NCBI GenBank assembly: GCA_025331445.1
Contig: JAIWNE010000160.1
Location: 1-53,329, forward strand
Length of the DNA: 53,329 nt
Origin: Blakeslea trispora
Lineage: Eukaryota; Mucoromycota; Mucoromycetes; Mucorales; Choanephoraceae
Reading direction: 5' to 3'
The number at the start of each line of letters is the position of its first letter. The stretch's first letter is position 1. A program made the position numbers and the translations under genes. A model generated the notes under the pieces. That model worked only from the letters and a program-made list of their open reading frames with translations, did not search any database and had not been told where the DNA came from. Of the stretch, positions 43,514 to 53,329 are shown piece by piece.

Positions 43514-43880
43514 CAGTATCGAAAGTTGGTAGGGCGGCAGTCACCATCCACTTTGTCATGTAGTCCATGAACACCAATAGATATTTATTTCCTTTTGTTG
43601 ATATCGGTAAGAAAGCGATATCCGCAGCCCAGGTTTCGGTTGGTAACCCGACTTCTATACTATTCAACCTTTTGAACTTGTGAGTAGATGTTTTATATAA
43701 TTGACATTTAGTACGTCGCCTTATATAGTCTTTGACGCCTTGATTCATTGTGATCCAGTATCCATTAGATTTGGCCTTGTCTAATGTTTTGTCTCTTCCT
43801 GCATGGCCACTAGTCGGATGATCATGTATAGCTGCTAGGAATCGATCCCTATATGCTTTTGGGATGACAATTACTGGGGG
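43514..43880 (-). pseudogene. Ty3 integrase, N-terminal part (before the Crypton insertion)
   Basis: The frame holds VIVIPKAYRDRFLAAIHDHP, GHAGRDKTLDKAK and RRRTKCQLYK, the H2C2 zinc-binding region; the first Cys of the CxxC pair is Arg here. Then TWAADIAFLPISTKGNKYLL with the first catalytic Asp, and PTFDT, where the Crypton enters. It is one base out of frame with the upstream polyprotein (C-run near 43875). Confidence 0.85.
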
Positions 43881-46441
43881 TTATACTTTATATAACATAG
43901 AATGTCTCCTCTTAACATGTATGGATACTTTAACTTGTTCTTATTTTTAAGTATCTTCTCGATGTCAGGATCTTCCTCTTGAGCTCTCTTCAATTCGTCT
44001 AGGGATAACCATTTTGTTTCTTGAACGTTGATGCAGTGAATTTTGTTTGGAATTCGAATTCTGCTTAGTGCGTCCGCATCTGAATTGTCTTTGCCTTTCC
44101 TAATTGCAATAGTGAATTCATAAGACCAAATATCAATGATTAGACGTGCAATCCTTCCTTTGAGATCCTGGGTAGATAAAATAGATTTAAAGGCCGCATG
44201 GTCAGTGTATACCGTCAGAGTTGGCGCACCATGAACATAACAGTGGAAGTAAGTTAGGCCAAATTGCACAGCCATACACTCCTTCTCTGTAACGGAATAG
44301 TTAATCTGAGCAGGGCTTAATGTTCGACTGGCATATGCCACCGGTCTTCCATTCTGTACCAAGACAGCTCCCAACGCAAAATCACTCGCGTCGCAATGTA
44401 GATCATACGGAAGGTTTGCATTTGGGTGGGCTAGCTCAGGCAGTTCAATCAGTACTTTCTTCCGCTGTTCGAAGGCGTTGTCACAAGTGATGCTCCAGTT
44501 CCATTCGCAGTCCTTCCGTAGTAGCTTGTATAGAGGGTTTGCCATTGTAGATAAGTTTTTTATAAACCGATGGTAGAATGTGCATATTCCCAGAAATGAT
44601 TGCAATTCTTTTATGTTGTTCGGAACAGGATATTCTTTGATAGGATAAGTTCTATCTGGATTACTTCTCAATCCAGTTGCAGTCACTATAAACCCTAGAA
44701 ATTTCACTTGAGAACTTAACCATTGGCATTTTTTCAAGCTAATTTTCATATTCCAGTGATATAAAATGCGTGATACTTCTTTCACCTGGTTTATATGCTC
44801 TTCCCTTGTTTTTGCATGAACTAATAAGTCGTCCAAGTAAATGATGGTGAATGCAGTTGCGCTTCTTAAAATTTGATGCATAAATCTTGCAAACGTAGGT
44901 GGGGCATTGCATAGACCTTGAGCTAGAACATTGTATTCATACAGGGCATTACCCGTGCTAAATGCTGTTTTGCACTTATCGTCTTCGTGAATCGGGATTT
45001 GCCAATATGCTGATTTCAAGTCGATCACTGTAAACCATTTGGATCCTGAGACTTTATCCAACAGATCTTCCATTCTTTCCAAGGGGAATTTGTCCTTTTT
45101 TGTTACCGCGTTCAGCGCTCGAAAATTGTTTACAAACCTGTTGAACTCATCAGGCTTAGGAATCATGATAGGAGGGGAACAAGACCAAGGAGCATTACTA
45201 GGTCTTATCACCTTCCTTTTTAGGAGGATGGCTAACTCATTTTCCACCACACCAGACTCCTTCGGCGAAAGTCTACGCCCCTTTTTGACTATTGGAATAT
45301 GGTTACCTGTATCTATTCGGTGAGATACAGGTGCATTAGTAATAGTCTGCACTTCATCTTCGTGATATATCGTAGGGTGTAGTAAAAGAAAACTTTTGAT
45401 CTCTATTGGGATATCGTTTAACAGACTTGATCCCTTTTTGGTAGCTTCGACTGTTTGCGCATATGTATCCAATTCATCAAGTTTTCTTGGGATCAGCTTC
45501 TTCAATAACGGATCTACTAATACTTGTGTATTCAGAAGCCAGTCCATTTCGAGGATGACAGGTACATTTTGTAGGTCAATTATCCTCAAGTAGGAAGCTC
45601 CATAATTCACTCCTTCGATCTGACATGGAAACCAGGCGGCGTTATCCGAAATCCCCTTAGATGAATTTCCATAAGTAATTCGAATCGGAGGGGCAGGAGA
45701 TACTTCGAGTCCCAATCGTTTTGCTTCATCTCGTCGGATGGTTGAAATCATTGCTCCAGTATCTACCAAAACAATTATTTGATGGTTGCCGGTAGTATTA
45801 GCTACAAGTGAAAAATTGGTTTTTTCTTCGGAGCCACCATCGACCGTAGGTGAGTATAAATGTTCTTGATGGGCCTCTTTTTCTAGTGCTTGACTATTTG
45901 AATTATACAATTTATAGAAAAGATTGTCAGTCATATCTAGTAGTTCTTCATCATTATTTGTATTTTTTGTCTTGGAATTATCGATACTTCCGCTTTGCAC
46001 CGAAGTAACTTGTTGAAGATTACTTCGATGCGTGCCTACATTGTTATGGCTTTTATTCTTATATGACTTCTCTTTAGACACGGCATCGCGGGCTTTCTTC
46101 AAATAGTAATAATCTTTGGTGAAGTGGTTGTCTCGGTCGCAAAGGGTACACTTCTTCTTGTTCTTTTCATGAGATGGGTACTTCTTGAAAGGTTTTTTAT
46201 GATCTTGAAAGGCTCTTTGAGCGTTAACATCAATGTCCATAGGATCGTCAATTTTGTTTACAGGCTGGGTCCATGTATTCTCTCCAAATTGCTTCGGTAT
46301 CACAGGTCCAGCCGGCATGCTATTTCTGATATTTCTTTCGGCCTCAATTGCAACATTGATAGCTTCATGTAATGTCTTGGGTCTTGAATGCATGACACTA
46401 CTTCTTAATTTAGGATTAATAGCTTTGTAGAAGAATTGCAT
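43871..46441 (-). CDS. Ty3/gypsy polyprotein: gag end, protease, reverse transcriptase, RNase H
   Basis: 856 open codons. Residues about 97-112 hold a CCHC-like knuckle KKCTLCDRDNHFTKDYYY whose last Cys is replaced. The aspartic protease has IIVLVDTGAMIS near residue 227. The reverse transcriptase contains WFTVIDLKSAYWQIPI and the catalytic YLDDLLVHAK near 535, followed by FLGFIVTATGL and LGICTFYHRFIKNLS. RNase H has LHCDASDFALGAVLV, VTEKECMAV, YTDHAAFKSIL and DADALSRI. The stop at 43871 comes from one base in a C-run; the integrase follows in the next frame. No ATG with good context is evident at 46441; this is part of a longer gag-pol that is interrupted by stops upstream. Confidence 0.92.
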   Translation of the reverse strand: MQFFYKAINPKLRSSVMHSRPKTLHEAINVAIEAERNIRNSMPAGPVIPKQFGENTWTQPVNKIDDPMDIDVNAQRAFQDHKKPFKKYPSHEKNKKKCTLCDRDNHFTKDYYYLKKARDAVSKEKSYKNKSHNNVGTHRSNLQQVTSVQSGSIDNSKTKNTNNDEELLDMTDNLFYKLYNSNSQALEKEAHQEHLYSPTVDGGSEEKTNFSLVANTTGNHQIIVLVDTGAMISTIRRDEAKRLGLEVSPAPPIRITYGNSSKGISDNAAWFPCQIEGVNYGASYLRIIDLQNVPVILEMDWLLNTQVLVDPLLKKLIPRKLDELDTYAQTVEATKKGSSLLNDIPIEIKSFLLLHPTIYHEDEVQTITNAPVSHRIDTGNHIPIVKKGRRLSPKESGVVENELAILLKRKVIRPSNAPWSCSPPIMIPKPDEFNRFVNNFRALNAVTKKDKFPLERMEDLLDKVSGSKWFTVIDLKSAYWQIPIHEDDKCKTAFSTGNALYEYNVLAQGLCNAPPTFARFMHQILRSATAFTIIYLDDLLVHAKTREEHINQVKEVSRILYHWNMKISLKKCQWLSSQVKFLGFIVTATGLRSNPDRTYPIKEYPVPNNIKELQSFLGICTFYHRFIKNLSTMANPLYKLLRKDCEWNWSITCDNAFEQRKKVLIELPELAHPNANLPYDLHCDASDFALGAVLVQNGRPVAYASRTLSPAQINYSVTEKECMAVQFGLTYFHCYVHGAPTLTVYTDHAAFKSILSTQDLKGRIARLIIDIWSYEFTIAIRKGKDNSDADALSRIRIPNKIHCINVQETKWLSLDELKRAQEEDPDIEKILKNKNKLKYPYMLRGDILCYIKYNPQ

Positions 46442-47630
46442 TTGTAAATGAAAGTTATCTTTTGTGATTATTGTGATTGTTAGTCACAATCTTGAGCCGA
46501 ATTCAATCATTGGTTGATTTCCTTGAATCAGAGTTGGTAGTGTTTGAAGTGCGTGAGCGATAGCGTCCTCTTCGTCGCCGTAAAAAGCTTGAAAAGCTAG
46601 GATGGCTTGATCCAGATTGTTTTATTGTGTCTCTGAGAGGGTTAGCCACCAATCATTTGCTGCGCCTTGCATAGAGATCATCAGTTCCATCAAAGCATCC
46701 TCATTGCTATACTTGTGGTATTTAATCAGCTTTTTCAATTGTTGAAGCCAACCACGAGCACCAACACCGGTGAACGGTGGGGTAACATGGCGAGCTTTTT
46801 GTCGACTCTTGTCAACATTCAGGGCGTTAACCTTGACGGAGGGAACATCCCTTCTTGCCAATTCTCTTGCCATTTGATATGACGTGGTAGTTCCTCCACT
46901 ATGATGTGACGACAAGTCGTCCTGATCGGTTTGCACATCCCAATAATAATCTTCTTGGGTGGATGATTGAGATCGATTGGTCTAATTGGTCAGTTCAGCA
47001 AGTTCTGAGCTGATATCACTAAATCTGTAGTGAGGTTAGTTGAAAATTTTTCATCTCTCTCTTTAATGATAGGTTTTCCGTTTCCAACTTCTCTTTGATG
47101 GCTTGTTGCTCAGCCACCTCTTTCACTAAGGACTTGTTCACATCCTCCATCTCTTGTAAGGAAATGGTCATTGCCATGATATGTTGTTTTTGTTCCTTTA
47201 GGCGAGCTTCTTTTTCAAGAACATCTGCTTCAGTTGCTTTCATTTCTGTTCTCAGAGCTGTAATTGTTCGTTCATTTTCGATTAACGTCTTTTGCTGAAT
47301 GTCTGTCAATTGAAGGATTTGTTCATGTTGAGACTTTATCAATGAGCTGAATTGCTCGTTGGCTGTGTCTCTTAAGTGCTTCATTTCGTTTTCATGGTTC
47401 TTGATCATGATATTAAACTTTTGGTTAACCTCTCTTTCCATACGTTGAATTTCCTATATGTGTAGGCTTTCGGCATCCCTCCTCCACTGCTCATGTTGCA
47501 GTTTTGTTTTTTCCAATTTATGTTCGTATTGCAAACGAATTTCATGAACGGTTTCCATTGTAGTGTACCCAGTCGATTGGGTACCTTGATTGAGGAAGTT
47601 GTCAAAATTCCAGGGGTTGATATTTTCCAT
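46442..47630 (-). pseudogene. Ty3 gag, interrupted
   Basis: Starts at an ATG at 47630 (MENINPWNFDNFLNQGTQST), about 60 bases inside the LTR. After a TAG near 47459 comes a long coiled coil (47441-47019, LETENLSLKREMKNFQ at its end). Then come stops, and then the capsid-like piece 46936-46622 with PPFTGVGARGWLQQLKKLIK and DALMELMISMQGAANDWWLT, the usual gypsy gag pattern. More stops lie between 46622 and 46441. The long coiled coil before the capsid is unusual for gypsy gag, but its frame agrees with the start. Confidence 0.75.
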
Positions 47631-47677
47631 TGTTGCAGATCACAGAAATAAACAATGGGAGTCAAATTTTAGGTTTT

Positions 47678-47691
47678 AGCTTCTCCACCAA
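47678..47691 (-). other. Primer-binding site candidate
   Basis: TTGGTGGAGAAGC directly inside the 5' LTR on the - strand. TGG pairs with the CCA end of a tRNA and the next bases would pair with its acceptor strand. The tRNA was not identified. Confidence 0.5.
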
Positions 47692-47770
47692 TGTAACAGT
47701 ACGAGAAAGAAAGGTGAATTATAACTGAGTTTTATTCTGTATAATCGCTATCTATATTTAAACTCTTACA
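47692..47770 (-). repeat. 5' LTR of the Ty3 element (79 bp)
   Basis: Same 79-bp unit as 39101-39179; flanked on the outside by AGTTG. Confidence 0.9.
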
Positions 47771-48313
47771 AGTTGATACAACATGTAATTTACATTTGCT
47801 TACTTAAGACATCAAATGTGTATTCCGCATTGTATCTTCATAGAGCAAATATTCAAGATCAAAATCATTTAGATCAATGCTTTTAATGTATACAGGCAAA
47901 ATGGTTTCTCTTTTTACATATATTCGTAATAAATACATTAGAGCTTTATAGTAGTGATTCAACTATTTGTATTAGCTTTTTGCAAATGATTACCCTTTCA
48001 TCTTTTATGTTTGCTTTTGCTAAGCCAAACCATTAGTTTGCTTTTATTCACAACATTTATAACAAACATGTTTGCGTCTACAGTTCTATCAAGTCAACAC
48101 TAAATTTGTTTGTAAGTCTAAAGCAATTTGATCTGCTTGTTTGCTAACACTAAGCCTGATCTTGTATTTGTAAGATTAGAATCAGTTTGATTTTAACAAA
48201 CAAAAGATCAATAGTAAATGTCATATAAATCTACCTGTCAATTAGTGTGCTTGACCTTTTTTTCTCAATCTTTATTCTCTTCCAAAACTCATCACTCTAT
48301 ATTTTATCTAAAA
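47771..48313. other. Intergenic spacer before the third transposase
   Basis: AT-rich with many TTTGTTTG-like words around 48040-48190. No gene seen. Confidence 0.45.
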
Positions 48314-51242
48314 ATGCCTTCTCACATTTGTGTTATTTGCAATTCATCTTTTGATAGCTCCTATGCTCTCAGCATTCATTTCGATAGATGTTTAGAAGAG
48401 GACAGTAGAAATGCACTTGCTAATTTTAAATTAGAAGATGCTGAAACCACGCATATATCTGATGTTGAAGTCGATGAACCAATTGTTACTATTGATGAAC
48501 AACCAGAGACAAGTAAGTAATACCAAATTTTATTAATACAGAATCAATGTTCTTACCTCTGTCAAATGTAGTTGAAAGCAATCCTGTTGTCATTGAATGG
48601 ACAGAAGAAGCAACCATGAACGATTTCCATATGACGGGTATGCAGTTCATTCAACTCTTGGACAGATACAAAATGCCTCTTCAAGGACAAAGAGAGATTA
48701 TCAACTTTATAAACACCCATATCTTACAACACGGTGTCAATGCTGGTAAATATCAATTCTCATTTTCAATCAATTTCTTGATACTTATCTTTAACTTTCA
48801 CTTATGTAGTACCTTTTGTATCAAGATACTTCAAGTTGCCTGATACATACAGACGTATCATGAAAAGAGATTCCACTGCCACCGTCCAGCATGATGTATG
48901 TCCCAAGGGTTGTTACATGTATCCAGTTGGTCGCCCTGATATAATGGTCTGCCCTAATCCCAACTATGGTGCCCAGAGATACAGAAACGCTGACGAGGTC
49001 GTTGCCTTGAGCAATTCTTTACAGTTTAATCATACTGATCCTTTGCCTGCTTTGGTTCCTGTTTCGACTTTGGCATATACATCGATTGCACAAAAACTGA
49101 CTCAGTTCTTTGTCAATGAGACTCGAGATGAGATGTTGTCTTATCGCAAAATTTTCTTTAATGACAATGCTTTCAACAACCACTACTGGGATTACTTCTC
49201 TGGCGAAGCATACCAAAGCCTTCTCCAGCGTAACATTGTGGATCAGAATACTATCTGCCTTGTGTTGTTTGTCGATGGCTTCCAACTTAAAAACTCTTCC
49301 AAGCAAAACGAAACAATGGTCAACTGTTTGATACTCAACATTCATCCTGAACACAGGCAAGTAAATATATATTATATACCTTCTTAAACTTACACTTATT
49401 TGAACTTTTATAGAACTAAGGAATCAAACATGATTCAGGTGACTATCTGTCCAGGCAAGCCATACGATCTTGTTTCTTTCTTGCAACCTGTGATTGCTGA
49501 AGTCAATCAGTTATATAATCGTGGCCTGATTGTAAAGAAAAACGGATAGGAAGTGTTCACAGGCAATGTGGCCATTCTCGGCTTCACTGGTGACATAACC
49601 GGCATTTCCGAATTGATGGACTTCTCTGGTCATACAAGTACCTATGGATGCCGGGTGTGTACTGTCAAAGCCGACAACTCAACAGTCATTACTCCTCGTG
49701 GTAAATACTTTTCGTCTGAGGCCAATGAACGTACCGTTGAAAGTTTAATTGATGGCGACTTGGTAAGTTTTTCTTTTTCTTTGGCTTTGTAGTTTCCTTT
49801 TCATGTGCTAATTCATTCATTATTGTAGGAACGAGGCATGCGAGGTGTATCAGAGCTGATTACAAGTCTACCCACTTTTCTTGGCTCTTTCTCTTTCTTT
49901 GGCGATGAATTACATATGATCGGCCATGGCTTGGGTCATATGGTCTGTAACTTGCTAGACCCCACTATCAAGGACAAGTTCTTGTTCCCTTTATTGGTCG
50001 ATTATTCGTTTGCTGTGGGTCCTCTTTACAATCGATCACAATTAATGAATCGCATCTCGCGTTGGACCTTTGCCAGTAGACGAACCAATCCATCAGTTTT
50101 CGACTACACTTTTGATGGGCGTAAGCACTTCAACAGAGCTGTTGATTGGCAATACTTCTCATTGCATACCGTCCCCACTATGGCACTACCTTATTTGAAG
50201 CATCGTAGGACAGAGAATGGTTTGATGAACCTCGTAAACTCCTGCTCAATCTGTCTACAAAAATCAATTAGTCCTGAAGAGTTGATAGAAATTGAGAGGT
50301 AAGACTTATGATATACATATCCAACAATCACTAACACCAAGTTGATTAGATTCTTCAGAAAGTGAGGTGATTTCCTGAATGAAGAGGTAAATGCCAGACG
50401 GGTGACTAATCGAGTCTGGACTATGAACTGTCACTTTGCCGTCCGTCATGTTACTGCTCTAATCAAACAACATGAACCGTTACGCTACTACTCTTGTCGC
50501 TCGTTAGAAAGGACCATTAAACGATATACCAACATGATTCACTCTTCTACCAAGCCTCTTGCCAAACTAGCAACATCTTAGCGAGAGTGAATTATTATAC
50601 CCTATTAAACAACCAACGAGAGAATGAGTGGTACATGGTTTTCCCAAGAAGAATAGATACCGACTTCATGGACCATCCCGATCAACCTGAAAGCTACCCA
50701 CAACTCTGGGGCAAATTTTCTTCACGCCGATCTTACCGATGCTAGCAACATCATCAATGTCGACGTAGCCAATGTCCAAGATGTGTTAAACCGGGTTTTA
50801 CCATCGTGTTGGTCAATCAGGATCAGTTTCGGATTTCTCAGGTGTTGTCTTGGCTGCACGCATGTTGAAGGGAGAACACAGGTCTTCCATTTCCTTTGGT
50901 ATAGACAGTACCAACGTCAACTGGGCCGCCCTAACCACTTTGTCTTGTTTGAAGTCAAACCACGTAACAGGTACAATCATTCACTAATTTATTTTTGTCT
51001 TTCAAAACTCTAAATACTTTTTAATCTATAGTCGAAGAAAGTTCTGGTACTTTGGTCAGATTATAACATTTTTCAAGCATCAGTTGAGAACAAGAACTCG
51101 GTTTTTGGTCTTGTTGTCTGTTAGTCGAAAACACGTCTACGAATGGCCATGGTATCATAACCGTCAATTTCCAAGAAGACAATCTACAAATGATGTGATG
51201 ATTTGTGATGTGCAAGACATCATCACAGTTAGTAGGATTTAA
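48314..51242 (+). pseudogene. Third Tnp2-like transposase, one continuous gene, few lesions
   Basis: The ATG at 48314 (AAAATGCC) opens a C2H2 finger CVICNSSFDSSYALSIHFDR. Exons: 48314-48512, 48572-48745, 48810-about 49352 or 49360 (either a GC donor or GT), about 49414-49762, 49829-50298 and 50350 on. Motifs: DVCPKGCYMYPVG, CLVLFVDGFQLKNSSKQNET, GNVAILGFTGDITGISELMD, YGCRVCTV, FFGDELHMIGHGLGHMVCNL and YYSCRSLERTIKRYTNMI. The end (about 51030-51242) is FWYFGQIITFFKHQLRTR and MICDVQDIITVSRI. These fit the Tnp2/Transposase_21 superfamily with its C-terminal domain fused. TAG at 49547, TGA at 50363, TAG at 50579 and frame changes at about 50590-50870 break it. The layout is otherwise intact, so it died recently. 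A more upstream ATG at 48218 is possible. Confidence 0.8.
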
Positions 51243-53329
51243 ATAGATACAACGACGAAGAAAACCAATTTGCTCTTACCTAGCCAGAATCAAAATATTA
51301 TCAAAAGCTGTCACTTAGACTGATAGGCGAAGACCTATTGTAAATATACTCCTTAAATTAGATTGTAACATACTAGCATTTTTATCAAACATTGTACTTT
51401 TTCATCATTTTATATACTGCTTGCTTGTTTCCGCATATTTAACATCGATACCATTATTATCTTCCATGTAAAATAAAAGTAGAGAAGAAAGAAAACAAAC
51501 GATTTAAAAAGAGATTATTTAATACATTTAGTGCAGATGATCGTCATTCAAACAATTTCATTTGATGAAAAAAGCAGTCAAATTTAAATTTAAGGTTATT
51601 ACATCTTCTCTTTCTCTCTTATTTGCTCTCTTCTTTTTTTTTTCGTAACGCTCTACTTTTTATTTGCATCTTTCCAAAAATCTTACTGTGCAGCTTTGAG
51701 GACACTACTTCAATATGTTTCAACCTAAAAAATTAAGTTTATATGTTAACCTTACTTGCATACACTGTGGTAAAAAGACTCGCCTTTTTCCTAATATAAC
51801 ATCATCTTTTTTTCTAACTATCACATCCTTTACTATAGATATACTACTTAGCAAAAGGTGTTCTGGTTATCTAACGTGATGATCATTTACATCAATTGCC
51901 AATTTTGTCTTCCTTTTGGGTGTAGTCGATGAAAAAGTTACAACATAAATTCAACGAGTTACCATGTTCCTCTATCTTTGTCATCCCTATCGTCAATTTT
52001 AAATGATCTTCCTCACAAGAATAATTAGTGACTACATTAGTTGATGTAGCATTAACACTTCGACTAACTTAAATGTCACCATATGCAATTTTAGTACTTG
52101 TCTTGGGATAGCTTACTTTTTAGACTAACCAAAAATTTACCGAAGGTTTTCATGCTATGGACTACAAAAAGTATTTGTCATTATGCAACTAGAGGTAAAT
52201 CAAATCGATTAATGATTACATAGTCGACAAAATATCAGCTTGGAAGCTCTAATACTTTAATTCAACCTTGAAGAAAAAAAGCCAGGAAGAGTTGGATTCT
52301 TTGAAAGCCTCGAGCTACCGAACATGATTCAAATACAAACGACTTCATAACATACAATATGACAACTCTCAACACATCATCATTGGACAATATGAGTTTC
52401 TTTAATATAAGTATGAAGTGTCTTTAATCTTACTTTTCAATAAACATAACTGTTTTCTATTAATTTGAATATCAATGTTAGGGGATCATGTTAACTTCTC
52501 TATTTTTGTTACGGTTTGTGATGACTGCAAGTTTTAACCTTACTGGTATACACATCATCTTATATTCCTTACTCCATTAAGTGATTAATTATCGTTTGTC
52601 AACACTCTCTTTTAATAGCACTCTCTCCGTATCAACTTTACACATCAATGATAGAGCTTGTTGAAAATAGATATTGAGTTTCTATGACAAGCCAAATTAA
52701 CATTTATTTCTGAATTTACATATTAACTACAAAACACTGCTTTCTTTTCATGCAGTGATTAGCAATCTTTAAAAGTATCATACCCGTTTGTCCACAACTT
52801 TCAATGGTACCTTCTTTTAAACATCTTTATTTTCAGGCCGAAAATGGCACGATCAAATGTGGTTTATGCACATCCAAGACATTTTCCTTTTCAGTATCAT
52901 TTTAGCTTAAATCTGTCAATAAAATCATACTTTCTTCCCATCACTGTCATATTTCTCATATATATTGGCCATTTTTTTTCAATCCCCCATTTTCTTTTTT
53001 TCTCTTTTTTTTTTCATTAAATGCACAGCAAAAGGTAAGCACTTTTATCTCTTTTTTTTTTTTTTACAAATATCATATAATCCATCAACATCACTGACTC
53101 TTTTATTTACAATAGCTACATGTATATCACCTTATCATGACACATTCAACAACTCGACTACGCTCCTTTCTTATTTCTTACCATTTTTCAATTCACCATC
53201 CGTATTATTAGCTTATCATCAACTTTATATACACTTATATAAATACTCACATAAGCTCGATTGACAATCCTTTATCCATGTCACCTTCTTCTGTATACTT
53301 TTCACCATCTCATCCATAGCTTTTATTCA
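51243..53329. other. AT-rich region without recognisable genes
   Basis: Short unsupported frames only; pyrimidine-rich runs near 51600 and 52970-53060. No transposon end or RNA gene recognised. Confidence 0.5.

Larger units (their letters stand above)
39101..47770 (-). mobile_element. Ty3/gypsy-like LTR retrotransposon with 79-bp LTRs
   Basis: An 8.7-kb element on the - strand, including a 3.5-kb Crypton insertion; about 5.2 kb without it. It is bounded by two direct repeats of 79 bp that start TG and end CA, and by a 5-bp duplication AGTTG (39096-39100 and 47771-47775). Inside, in order from 47.6 kb: gag, then protease, RT, RNase H and integrase, the gypsy order. No chromodomain is seen at the integrase end. 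All coding regions carry stops or frameshifts, so it is dead although its ends are perfect. Confidence 0.93.

Noticed and set aside
44000..46400. Frames on the + strand opposite the Ty3 polyprotein
   Set aside because: Shadows of protease-RT-RNase H on the - strand; no motif of their own.
51250..53329. A 99-codon frame near 52965 with hydrophobic residues
   Set aside because: Low-complexity pyrimidine-rich DNA gives Phe/Leu/Ser runs; no start context, splice sites or motif.

Overview
The window looks like nuclear DNA of an early-diverging fungus, most probably Mucoromycota. It is AT-rich, has short GTAAGT...TAG introns of about 50-90 nt, carries a fungal-type tRNA-Val, and its element repertoire (Tnp2/Plavaka-like transposases split by introns, Cryptons of the Gcr1-domain kind, LINEs, Tc1-like elements) fits that group. 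I place it only to phylum level, by inference. Almost every recognisable gene belongs to a mobile element. I see one candidate host-type protein gene of unknown function (about 37.5-38.4 kb) and one tRNA gene.

Layout. 0-6 kb: remnants of a Tnp2-like (CACTA/Plavaka-type) unit: a broken companion gene on + (1-985), then on the - strand a broken transposase (5982-3541) and its separate C-terminal cistron (2804-1802), with an octamer satellite between the two. 6-9.4 kb: non-coding, with a palindromic subterminal-type repeat (8.2-8.4 kb) and a possible reverse-transcriptase relic. 9.5-14.5 kb: a second, collinear unit (companion, transposase, C-terminal cistron, all +). 15.9-21.3 kb: an almost complete LINE on the - strand (ORF1, overlapping ORF2 with endonuclease and RT), inserted inside a tRNA-Val(AAC) gene. 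The target duplication rebuilds the tRNA. 21.5-23.2 kb: a Tc1/IS630-like element with an uninterrupted transposase and near-identical 150-bp inverted repeats. 24.1-28.5 kb: a dead Helitron Rep/helicase N-terminal region hit by two further Tc1-like elements. 28.5-32.7 kb: no gene seen. 32.7-34.0 kb: a deleted hAT element with a perfect 8-bp target duplication.

34.7-36.5 kb: a broken Crypton with a Gcr1_C-like C terminus. 37.5-38.4 kb: a three- or four-exon gene of unknown function. 39.1-47.8 kb: a Ty3/gypsy-like element with very short 79-bp LTRs and a 5-bp target duplication. Its integrase is interrupted by a second, better preserved Crypton (about 40.0-43.5 kb). 48.3-51.2 kb: a third Tnp2-like transposase gene of another subfamily, intact in layout but with several nonsense or frameshift lesions. 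51.3-53.3 kb: AT-rich, nothing recognised.

How it fits together: this is a nested transposon cluster, not a pathway. The nesting gives relative ages: the Ty3 element is older than the Crypton inside it, and the Helitron fragment is older than both Tc1 elements in it. The best preserved, probably youngest elements are the LINE (one frameshift in ORF2) and the 21.5-kb Tc1-like element. All assignments come from reading motifs by eye; no database search was run.
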